Source of the DNA: Mesostigma viride
Taxonomy: Eukaryota; Streptophyta; Mesostigmatophyceae; Mesostigmatales; Mesostigmataceae
Reading direction: 5' to 3'
Length of the DNA stretch: 64,000 bases
NCBI GenBank assembly: GCA_009746045.1
Contig: RPFO01000154.1
Coordinates: 3,240,763-3,304,762, forward strand
A program made the translations under genes and the position numbers. The notes beneath the pieces were generated by a model that saw nothing but the letters and a program-made list of their open reading frames with translations, searched no databases and had not been told where the DNA came from. Positions 24,601 through 35,300 of the stretch are shown here, in pieces; position 1 is the first letter of the stretch, and each line of letters opens with the position of its first letter.

Positions 24601-27600
24601 GGGTTCAAGACAAAAGGCACCCACAGGTACCAAGCCGCCGAGAGGCGGCCCAGCACAAGCACGCACAACCAAACCAGGAAGTATGGATCGTTGGAATGGG
24701 AAGAAAGCTAAGCAGGAAGAATGGATCGTTGGAATGGGAAGAAAACTAAGCAGGATGAATGCGAAGCAAACTTAAAGGGAGGGCCCGCTGAACGGAGGCG
24801 AAAATCCCACACCAAATTGGGGATATGGGTTTGAAAGCGATGGATGATGGATGGGATGGAAGGAAAACTAGGATACGATGGCAAAAAAGCAGTGAAATGA
24901 TAGGATAAAACATCCCATTCGAACAGAAAACATCCCACCACACCAGCAATATGACCGTGTGATAAAGGGTGGGATGGGGCAGCCCTCTGTGGAGGGTTGC
25001 CCTAAAGCACAGCCAGAGATTGTAAACATTACAACATGGGGAAATGAAACATGATAAACAAATTAAACAAATTAAACAAATTAAACAAATTAAACAAATT
25101 AAACAAATTAAACAAATGCAGCACCGATGTAAGAATCGATGCACGTGGGGAGGGACCTTTGCGTGCTATTTTTTCTAACGCATGCATGCTAGAGAGAGTG
25201 CCAGTGGGGAATAGTATGCCAGTAGTACGTGCATAGGACGCGTGTTGCCCTTTCAGGCAGAGGCGAATCAGGCTGGCTGTATTGTACTGCGCCCTGCAGC
25301 GCTTGTATGCATAGTAGTATGTGGGAAACACATGGTACGGAAGGCAAAGCTTACTGCGTCGGGCCCTGCAGTGTCTGGATGCACGCCCAGTCCTCCGCGT
25401 CGCGATCCTCCGCCCATACCTGGCAGCCATGCGCAGTGGGAGGCCCACGGGCATGGGAAGGCGAACACACATTTACGAGCTAATGCACGCATGTTTAAAA
25501 CTATGTGATGCGCATGTGTTAGAATCACACAAAGTTATAGTAGTATCTAACCAATGCGCATGGTATTATTGCACACATTTCCGAAATATATTTGGCACTT
25601 ATCTACTGGATTTAGCACTTATCACGCATGCACATATTTATGATCTGATATCATGCGCCTAGCCACCTGAGCAGTACCTAGATCGCGGGAGTTGGTTCAC
25701 TTGCGGGTGTGATGGCATCCCTCAAGCCGGCCACGTCTGCCAGAGGTAGGCCACCCTGCTGTGCCATTACGACGTCAAAGACCATCATGCCGTTTGCCAT
25801 CAATGCGCTCCAATGAGACTGCATAGACCGCATGCCGCTGGATTGATCCTTATGACAGCGCTCGTCATGTGCACGCTCCTATTGAGACCGTGCACCCTAA
25901 TTCGCATGCGTGTGCCAAGGAACCCTCATACGAATGTACCACATGGCACACATGGCACACCAGTGTATAGTAGTATATAACACTTTATTATATGCAGGGG
26001 GGGGGGTTAGTGGCGTTTGCCGCCAATTGTGGCGGTGTAGCACATATTTAGGTGATTTGCGGCAGTGCCACACCATTTGGCAAGGGGGTCCATATGCCAC
26101 AATTTGGTGGTGCTATTCTACCTTGTCGTTTTCATATGCCGCAGAGTGGCCGTGCATAGAGTCGACCCTACTACAGCTGACGCCACGATTGGCTGTGTCA
26201 GAAGACTCTTCAGCCACCCTTCCGCCACGAACCGCCTAGCACGCAGGTGGCGCTCAAGTTGCCGGGGTGGCCATGCTTGGGTGCCGCTGGTGAGCTGAGC
26301 AAGTGCTGGCCAGTGGGCCGTGTCGTGCAGTGAGCAGTGAGCTGTGGGCACTGGGCACTGAGCTGAGCAGGGGCAGCATTACGCTCCGGGCAGCATCACG
26401 CTCCGGGCAGCATCACGCTCCGGGCAGCATTACGCTCTGGTATATTGGTCCGGTAGCGCCGCGCCGTGCCGCGCCTGTCTACTTGTAGTTGCTGTGAGGG
26501 GGCATCACGTCGCTGCACCAAGGAGAGTTGGACGAAAGCCCCTTGGTTGTCCCGCCACACATGGCCATGCCGGGACCACATTTTATTGGCTAAAAGCCAC
26601 ACGGTGGCCGAGTCAGCAGTTGTTCCGGCAGTTCAAAACGCCACACGTAGCCGAGTGCGAAAACCTGAAAGGAAACCCTGCCTGACCTACCTATTGATTG
26701 TTTATTATGTTCTGAAAGTGGAAACCCTATGTTCTGAAAGTGTGGTGGCAGTATAACAAAGATGACGACATTCCATCTCAATGAATGCACTTATTGAAGG
26801 TGCTATAACTCGCACACAGGTCAAACATTAGTAACCCTAGTACTGCCTTTACCGCCCACCTCAATGCTGTCACCGTAGCCGCCCTTCATTATTCATCGAC
26901 CCACCTTAATGCTGCCATCACAGCTGCCCTCCCTTACACCTTGACCCCCCTTCATGCTGTCGTCGTAGCTGCCCTCCCTTACACCTTGACCCACCTTAAT
27001 GCTGTCGTCGTAGCTGCATGACAGCAGCATGCGGAGTGACGGGTGCCACGTCACCATCTTGACGTCCTGCGAGTGGCCGCTGAGCACCGACACGCACTCA
27101 AACTCGGTCCCGTGAGGCTCCCAGATCCACACGCTGCGGTCGCGGCTGCAAGTGGCCAGCATGCGGCCGCAGGGGCTCCAGGCAACAGACTTGACCTCGC
27201 ACTCGTGGCCCTGCAAGTAGCGCGCAACCGGGTTGGAATATTAATAGATATTATTAGGGTGGGTTATTCTGATTTGGCACGCCGCAAAGGTGAAAACCAT
27301 TTGCGTTCAGTGCCGGTCCGCGGTTATGTATCAATGCGTTGACGACTTGACCTCGCACTCGTGGCCCTGCAGGTTGCACCGCAGTAACAGAGAGCCATGT
27401 TGTGCGGGTGGCCTGTCAATCCATAGGCTGACAACTTGACACCGCAAGCGCGGCCCTGCGCACGTCAGAACCAACTTAGAATATTAATATTGATTGATAA
27501 TGCGGTTCGCCTATCAATCACATTGATAATCACATCGATAGGGTGGGTTGCCTATCAATCAATAGGGCGATAATATTAACGCGCGCACGTGGAAGTAGTG

Positions 27601-28491
27601 CGCAGCCATACCGAGCACATCAATGCCGCGTTCAACTCGAGATGCGATCGAACAGAAATGAAACAAAAATTAGCACAAAAATGCATGAAATGCACGACAG
27701 GCATGTGACATGCAAAAAGCAAGTAGAACCAAGTCAGCCAGAGCCCGGAACTATGTGCACGCACGAGAGAGTGCATTTGTGGGAGCAACTAACTTGTGCG
27801 CAATGGTAGTTGGTGTGTGGGGTGGGCCGGGGCCGGGGGCACATGGACCATACAAGTATCAAGGTGCAGGAGATTTGGGGGGGCGAAAGGGGGGTCAGGC
27901 AGGGGGGAGGTTCACGAAGAAAGGGAGGGGGGGGGGGGGAGGAGGAAGAAGGGAGATTTACCTCCAGTGTCGATGTACATTCAAACTCTCCGCCCTGGTA
28001 GCGCCAGATAGACACTGTCGCGTCGAAGCTGGCGCAGGCTAACATTTCCCCATTCGGCGACCACTCGCATGACCGAATTGTGCGGTCATGTGTGTCGTCC
28101 AAAACCGCCTGCAATGCCATCACGCATGCCCATACACCACTTCAATATCGACTTGAGATCAAACTCCCATTAATGCTCACGAACGGCCAGGTAATGCAAG
28201 TCAGAGTCGCTTAGAAACGCTCAAGCAGCTGCTGCGTTGCCAGTCAACAAAGGGCTCTAACGGACATGCAGAACACATTGTTGACTTTCTCTACTTCTAA
28301 AATACGACAGGCAGGCTATCTCCTACCTTGCAAATCCATGGCGATCCCGGACCTGCTTTAGGACCCCATATGCGCACTGATTTATCACTGGCACACGTCG
28401 CCAACGCATTGCCATTCGGGGACCAAGATACATGCCAAACCCGGTCGGCATGCCCCTCCAACACAGCTACCTCCTTAAGTTGTAGAGACAT
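18687..28491 (-). CDS. CIAO1: CIAO1/Cia1-type WD40 protein of cytosolic Fe-S protein assembly
   Basis: Ten exons (28491-28327, 28108-27962, 27210-26995, 25419-25355, 24595-24530, 23561-23466, 22467-22405, 20698-20617, 19211-19122, 18758-18687) join in phase to 353 codons plus TAA, close to the family's usual 330-350 residues. The family forms a seven-bladed beta-propeller in the CIA targeting complex, which delivers iron-sulfur clusters to cytosolic and nuclear apoproteins. Family signatures are in order: [29 protein letters not shown], '[20 protein letters not shown]', '[13 protein letters not shown]', [16 protein letters not shown], 'SDDMTLMVW', [14 protein letters not shown], '[13 protein letters not shown]', [13 protein letters not shown] and [15 protein letters not shown]. 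All introns are GT-AG. The loop after IQTL carries four extra residues (GPTQ) at the exon 4/5 junction. Introns hold an 8-bp GC repeat, a telomere-like tract and several copies of the gene's own splice junctions. Confidence 0.95.
19295..19330 (-). repeat. Duplicated copy of CIAO1 exon 9 acceptor and start
   Basis: The minus strand reads 'gtcgcag|gccgatgcgggcg' with exon-start equivalent at 19313, copying the real acceptor of exon 9 (start 19211) 102 bp upstream in transcription. The AG is retained. Confidence 0.75.
19380..19545. repeat. About 36-bp minisatellite in CIAO1 intron 8
   Basis: Four to five copies of a unit containing 'caggaatggtgccggctgtc' followed by 'agcaaaagcaaaagtgac'. A second, shorter-period array of 'gccagcagac.tttg' words lies at 19930-20070 in the same intron. 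Confidence 0.85.
21056..21705. repeat. 8-bp GGGGGCAA minisatellite in CIAO1 intron 7
   Basis: About 650 bp of GGGGGCAA with 7-bp (GGGGCAA) and CCAGGGGG variants. The plus strand has G5 runs every eight bases, so it has strong G-quadruplex potential. The CIAO1 transcript strand is C-rich. Six long overlapping open frames here are repeat artefacts. Confidence 0.97.
23815..23960. repeat. About 60-bp tandem repeat in CIAO1 intron 5/6 region
   Basis: Alternating 'aaggctcttatgtgttggga' and 'ggctcctctgtgttacggct' blocks with 'catatg' spacers, about two and a half copies, between CIAO1 exons 5 and 6. Confidence 0.8.
24336..24392. repeat. Interstitial telomere-like repeat (degenerate TTTAGGG)
   Basis: Eight or so units of TTTAGGC, TTCAGGC and TTTAGGG in one orientation, in CIAO1 intron 5. 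TTTAGGG is the plant and green-algal telomere unit. This tract is internal and partly decayed. Confidence 0.85.
25054..25117. repeat. 9-bp AAATTAAAC repeat in CIAO1 intron 4
   Basis: Seven perfect copies of AAATTAAAC. In this intron a partial copy of the exon 4 end is also present (donor equivalent at 25288). Confidence 0.95.
26373..26440. repeat. 17-bp tandem repeat in CIAO1 intron 3
   Basis: Four copies of 'gggcagcatcacgctcc' with single-base variation, 1.4 kb upstream of the exon 3 donor on the plus axis. Confidence 0.9.
26900..26995 (-). repeat. In-frame 45-bp duplications of CIAO1 exon 3 end and donor
   Basis: After the true donor (exon end 26995, AAG|GTGGGT), two downstream copies lie exactly 45 bp apart, with end equivalents 26950 and 26905. 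The first has lost GT (GGGGGT); the second keeps AAG|GTGGGT. Reading through stays open and encodes two more SYDDS/SCDGS segments, so use of the 26905 donor would add exactly 30 residues in frame. Confidence 0.85.
27335..27465 (-). repeat. Two upstream copies of CIAO1 exon 3 acceptor and start
   Basis: The reverse complement of 'cttgacctcgcactcgtggc' plus 'cctgcag' recurs with exon-start equivalents at 27366 and 27455, upstream of the real start at 27210. The 27366 copy keeps CAG|GGCCACGAG; the 27455 copy is degenerate. AT-rich blocks between them ('gaatattaat', 'agggtgggtt') are repeated too. Confidence 0.8.
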
Positions 28492-29371
28492 CCGCAGAGA
28501 GGGTGAACTTTTTATTACAGTGAGCCTATAAGGTTACTGCCGACGCATGCACTGCAAGGTGTAGTTTAACTACAGGAAGACACAAGAACCTCCCTTTGCA
28601 TTAACAAAAGCCCCCCAAAACTGTCCAATTCACGCGGGCATAAGGCAGCAATTTCAGCCAATACCACCTCCTTGCTAATGCCTGCTTCCAAGGCAGTCCT
28701 GCAGCCAATACAGCCTCCGCGTAGCCTGATATGATACAGTAACCAGAACGGGACGTTTACGTCATTAATTTTCGCGGGGAAACGTCGCCTGCGCTGCATC
28801 GCATGGCGGTTCGCGGACTACACGCCAGCTCACCCGGACACTCGCAGCAAGACCTACCTGATGAAGGTTCAGCGGAAATGGTTAATGGGGATCTCCCCAG
28901 TTCGTGATTAAAAGGGCTAGATACACCACGATTATTATAGCCTATGCTATCATTGCTATGTACCATCCATTCAATAGGCCATGTCTCGCGTCTGGCTTTC
29001 TGCTGGTCGTTTCTGCTCGAGTGCTGGTCGACCGAACAGTCAGCCTGGTCTGACCGCCCCCGGTTCCGCAGGACCGTCCGCGTCCGGACTCCTGCCCCAG
29101 ATACAGTGTAACCGATCCAGTTGCCTACATTTGTTAGTATGACAGTATTAGCAGCATAAATTATATCGTAAGCCCAGTACGTGATTACTGATTAGGCCTC
29201 GCGCAAGCGCAATAATACACGCGATGTCTAGCGATGGCAGCATTCCCAGCACGCATAAACAGAACTCCTGGCTCTCCTTCTAATTCGCAACAGACACCGT
29301 GCAGAAATTAATTCATACATGAGCTGAATTGTTCTCAAAATTGTGCAATCATCATTTGTGGTAACCCAAGC
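28492..29371. promoter_or_regulatory. Shared upstream region of divergent CIAO1 and ABHD11-like genes
   Basis: 880 bp separate the two start codons. Most of it lacks minisatellites, unlike the rest of the locus. A short palindrome-like 'ttttcgcggggaaacg' lies at 28767-28782. A 77-codon minus frame (28799-28566) sits just upstream of the CIAO1 start and could be an upstream ORF or chance; no family is recognised. The promoter role is inferred from position only. Confidence 0.45.
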
Positions 29372-32300
29372 ATGGGCATTCGTGCGCTGGAACGTCTGTT
29401 GCCATCTCAACTAGTGCCGGCAATCAATTCCGTAGGCTGGCGCTATTTGGGAGCTTCCGCGATTCCGCCTACCCTGCATTTCGAAGAGACAACGTTTTCG
29501 GGTGCACGTAGTGAAGCAGGCAGCTTAGGAAAAGATTGCGTGCCGGAGCAGGAGGATGTGAAGGCAGGTAAAGGGCGCGATACCGTCCTTTTCCTGCACG
29601 GCCTGCTCGGCACCGGGCGGAATCTTCGCCAGCTGTCCAATAAACTTGGCGACTCGATGTCGTCCAGATTAGGTAATGCGTTTGATGCCCTGGCATAGGG
29701 GCTTGCTTGTAGGCATCTCGAACTCGCCTTTTCCAATGTCACCTGTCCAATGGTTGTTCTCATGAGGCAATTTAGGCGCAATTTCCCCGTTACTCGTGTG
29801 GGCAAATGTAAAGGTATCCGTCAGGGTTTGGAAAGCAGACAGGTTGATATCTGGGTGTCTCTTGCCGCAAACACTGCTCCACATCTGGGTGGCACGAATC
29901 ATCTCATATAACCACAGGTGTGCGGGTGAATACTATGACCACAGGTGTGCGGGCGAAAATTATTTCCTGTGACTGGTTTCTCGTACGTTGGCTCGAGTGC
30001 ATCTGATGAGAACTTCATGGCCATTAATTACAATGCGTTTTGCAGACCGGCAACCTTGACATTTCTCAACTTTTTTTTCAATGTACTGCTATGTCTACTG
30101 CATCTCGCTCGGCATCACAGGTAGGGACGTCACCGTCGTCGCGGTGGACCTTCGAAACCACGGCAAGTCGTTTGCAGGTACGTGGTTGGTATGGTGTTTG
30201 TGGGTACGGTGACAGGTATAGTGATAGGTATAATGATCGGTATAGTGATAGGTATAGTGATAGGTTAGTGATAGGTACAGTGATATGTATAGTGATATTC
30301 AACCCGGATAACAGCTGTGGCATGTAACCATCTGATGCATATCTCTACATCTGATGGCTGCTTTAAGGTAGTCTCATTCCTCCCATGCTTTGCGATCCCT
30401 TCCCCTTCAATCCACTTTTCCACCCCGGTACATGTCACGCTTGTCTGGTACGTTCACCGTGTAGCAATCCTCAAGCAGAACGGTGAAGCCGGTTTTGGTG
30501 CCATACTGAATTGTAACAATTTGTATCGCTAACCTAGCTATCCTCAAGCAGAACTGTGTGCACGCTATACCTTGGTTGGTACAGCTAACCTTGGTTATTA
30601 ACGGACACGTCCTGGTTGTTCTTGCTTCGCAGCATGGAACAAACTCTAGTAACAAGAACTGTGCGTCTTATGAACGGCAGTGCAGCAAATCAAAGGTGCA
30701 CGCCCTATGCCTTACCAACGAGTGCACGGTCTACTAACAAGCGGCCTGGCATGTGAGAGGTTGTGTGGCACTTGATGCTAGAATGATGGAACTTAACCCC
30801 CTTTACACGAGGTATCGCCCCCATGAGGACTATCCAAGTCATTATAGCTGTCTCCAAGGGCTGGTTCATGATGCAAAAGTGATTGTCTGGAGATGCGCGA
30901 AAGCCGTCTTTAAATGGTCTGTAATATTTTTGTCATGTTGAGACTGTAAGTCGGGCATGTTTCTTTTCGCGATGTAGGCAGCTGGTGATGGATTAGGGGG
31001 GTCTGATTTCGTGTGACATTCTCCACGAGACCGGTGCATTCATATAAGCCCCGGGTCATAATGGCACGTGTTAATACATCGTGATTTGAATAACATCTTG
31101 TGGAGTTCCATGGAAGGCAATGGGAAGGATCCACTAGCCCCGCACTTTGCTTGGGAGGAAACAGAGCGTTTAGTTCATTATCAAGCAATCGTTTGGTTGG
31201 TTGGTTGATAAATTACTTCTCACCTTGAGCCCAAGTTATCACTGATGCTCATCGTTGAAAGTAGGACAACTCGGGTGGCTCCCAAGTCCCGGCTCGCCTA
31301 TTCGAATCATTTTCTCTGTATTCTCCTTATTCTTCGTTTACTATCTCTCTAGTCTCTTTGATTCCTCGTCCTTGAATACATATAACGGCTAAACCACTGC
31401 AAAATCACTTGTTAGGCAGCCCCCTTTCAGTCACCCTACCTCCGATCACATCACCCACCCTTTCCTCGCGATGACTCGACGTACCCCTGGTGCCTCCACC
31501 GTATTCTGTCCCCACAAGGCGCACTCATACTAAGCACGTGAGCACTCATGGATGCACCCCACGCCTCTCCACCTCATCCTCGTCCACCAAACTTGTCCAC
31601 GTGACTTCACCCTTAACTGCCCGAAACCCTACACTGCCTCTCCGCTCCTTTTTTGCCTGTCACCGCCCATCCCCTCCTTTCTGCCAATTACGTCTCGAAG
31701 CATCCCTTAAGTCCTGGTATCCAGCTGTGGGCATTGATAGAATCGATGGTTTACCTTTGTGGGCATGCTTCCTCTGCTCATGTCTCCACCGCACCCACCT
31801 CTCTCCACCGCACCCACAACTTTCCACCACACCTGGGCTCCAGGCTTTCCTGGCCCCCACCGCATGGAGCAGACGGCCAGCGACCTGCTCACCCTCTGCC
31901 GCACCAACGCCATATCGTGGCCCAGCATTGTGGTCGGGCACTCGCTGGGGGGGAAGGTGTGTGCTTGCGTTTGTGACATGTTCACGGTGGTGCACTCCCT
32001 TCGCATACCTCAAGGGTAAGTGTATTGTGTTGCTGATGCTGTCACTCATCCACGCCTGTCCATCCGTGCCCATCCGTGCCCATCCGTGCCCATCCGTGCC
32101 CATCCGTGCCCATCCGTGCCCATGCGTGCCCATCCGTGCCCATCCGTGCCCATCCGTGCCCATCCGTGCCCATCCGTGCCCATCCGTGCCCATCCGTGCC
32201 CATCCGTGCCCATCCGTGCCCATCCGTGCCCATGCGTGCCCATCCGTGCCCATCCGTGCCCATCCGTGCCCATCCGTGCCCATCCGTGCTGTCCGCCCAA

Positions 32301-35300
32301 CCTTCGCAGGATGGGTGACATCATCAGCAACATAATCACCTGTGGGTCCCTGAGAATCACAGGGATTGGTAGAGCACGTAAACGAGATCACGGGATTGGT
32401 AGGTAAAAGACATGCTGGCCCCACCACCGACAAGTACACCTACGACCTATACTAACCCCCTGGAAATGATTTTTTCAAATTGATTAGTTATTATCACTTG
32501 CATCGATGTCTGCGGCATCAATCAAGTTGCACACCGTCGTGCCATATAACACGTGCTTGCATATTTATTGAATAATGACAGCATGTTCACACTCGCCACT
32601 AATTCCGTAGAATTAGGATCCAGGGCAGTTTCTAAAACCCCCGAATTGCATTCGGGAGTACTCCCACCTGAACAGCGAATCCGGCCAATTTTGTATAGTG
32701 ACCCCCTGTGACTTCACTCCCGACCGACACTGTGGCGATTTGGCAAATTCCCCTGAATCACGGTGGGAGTGGCTGGAACGGACCATGAGCCGGACCGGAG
32801 CAGTCTCATCCACTCCCACTCCAAAAGCCCCAATTTGTGCCCTGAAAAGTATCTCGCACAGTACATCTCCTTCTCGATTCCTGAACATTAGCACGGTCTG
32901 AACAATCAATTTGTTGAATACCAGCGATGTGGTACTGTCTACTGTTGCCGCACCGCGTCGATCCTTATCAGGGACATTTGGCGACCCTACAAGGGCCGAA
33001 GCCGGTCACTCCCGCTTCACTCCCAAGACGCACCAAGTATCCGGGCTTTTAGCCCAAACCCCCCCAAAAAAATTCAGCGGAATTTTTTGTTAGTGTGAAC
33101 ATGCTGTAAACGATGTTCTCTAGTCAAAGCCCACCGCGTGCGTCTGTCATGAGAGTGGCCTGGATAGGACGCCACATCACCAGCGCCCGCATCCCCTTCA
33201 TGCCGACTGCTGAGATGTGCTTTCCACCGATTGCTGCATGCTTGATTTGCTATGGCAATTCAAGGTATGCTATCTTCATTCAAGATCTGATGCTACAAAC
33301 TGCCGGCTCCAATACAGTTTACGACAGCAGCAAAATGTTGGCCATGTAATGATGCTGGTTTGGAACGGAACAATAACTGCCCTCCAACCCTCACAGGTGG
33401 CCCTGGAGTACCTGCGCTTGTGTCACCAAGCAAAGACGTCGGCCGCCACGGCGCAAGTACCCCGCCAGGCAAGTCCCTGTGTGTCATTTGTGCACAATGG
33501 TTGGGCACAACCATGAGTTTTTGGCAGTAGAGAGAAGAATTCGCTAAGGTGAATTTGCGGAAGTAAGAATGGGTTTGGAAGGGAGCGGGAGGGAAAGGAG
33601 GCCATTGGGGGACAGAGGGGAACAAACGGAAGCACAAATGAATTGTAATTAATTAATTATTTATAGAACGAGCAGAACAGAACCGATGCATTGTAATGGA
33701 TTGATGAGAGTAAGGACAAGACAGAACCAATAATGAGCTTCAACAAGCAAAATTGGGGACATACTTACGGAACACTGAAGAAACATAAAAAGTCATGATT
33801 CATTTATCTTTTTATCTGTTGACCCATGCCCACGCCACTTCTTGACCATGCATGTCAATGACTAGTTATGATTTCCTTTGGCTAGGTTTTACCACGGTTT
33901 CCTTTTATGTAAGCAATGACAGGATGGGAGCCATGTAGGCATACCGTTGTCACATACTGGCAAGTTCGTACCCTGATAAGGACAAGGAAAAGATGAGCCA
34001 GCGATGTAATTGCCGATGAGTGGGATGCTTTGCCTTGCTATATCTTGACACACGCCCCCCACCTCCCTTCTCTCCTGTCCCTCCCCTCCTTATAACGATC
34101 TTAGATTGAGGAAGGACACAAGATAGTGTGCCAATGTGGTTTTCCTCTATTTGTGCGCCAATGTGGTTTCCCTCTATTTGTGTGCCAATGTGGTTACCCT
34201 CTATTTGTGTGCCAATGTGGTTTCCTTCTAAATGTGTGCCAATGTGGTTTCCCTCTAAATGTGTGCCAATGTGGTTTCCCTCTATTTGTGTGCCACGTGG
34301 TTTCCCTCTATTTGTGTGCCAATGTGGTTTCCCTCTATTTGTGTGCTGTGTCTTATCCCAATAGACAACGTCTCTACGCCCAAGCAAGCTGACCCCATAG
34401 GCTCCTCCTAATGCCAACTTCCGCGGCGCTTGAGCAGGGTTGTTGGCGTCTGCGTGTGCCACGGGTTTGAACCCTCTCCACCGTTTTGTTATTCTTTCTA
34501 TCAGTAGCAGCTACCTATTTTGCCAAGGGCCGAGCACCCACCACAGGGCCGAGCAGTGCCGAGGGCGTCGAGCGCCCAAAGCACTCTCGAGCAGTGCCGA
34601 GGGGCCGAGGGGGCCAAGTGGGGTCACAGGGCCTCGCGGGCCCAGTGGGCCGAGGGGAGCGGGAGGAGCCCTCGCAGGCCGAATGGGGTCACCCTCATAA
34701 AACGTAGCTCCGAACAGAATTGAATGTGAGATAACAAATTTGGTTCCCCTTGAAGTAAGCACTTGAGAATTTTGAGGTTTAAGGGGAATCAAGCATCATC
34801 AAGCCGTGTCCTGGTCGTGCCATCATATTAAAGTCATGGATGCTTTGATTGCGCCTAATTGAGTCAAAGATCACCTTAGTTCTAAAGTTCGCGCGATTAG
34901 TCGTCGTTGCGGTGAGCTGGATCACTCATGGTTGGACTACGAGCGCCATTCGACCAAGGACGACATACACGACACCGCATCCCCTCCCGTTCCCCTACTG
35001 ACATGAAATCAAGAATGCCCTCTATTTTTCAATCCAATCTGTTATATTAGGGTGCTAAGTCGCATCCTGGTTGCTCGCACGCAAGCACATCTGCGCAAAA
35101 ATGGACTTGCAGGGGCCAAAAAGCATTTACCCTTGGCCACTAGCAACCTTCCAGGGCTATCTGTGTGTTTGCCTGGCACCCCTCCCAATATTCTGCCACC
35201 CCTCCCGATACTCTGCCACCTCTCCCGATATTCGTCCACCTCTCCCGCTATTCGTCCACCCCTGAAGATACCAAGGCTGCGGCTTCACAAGAAATAGTCT

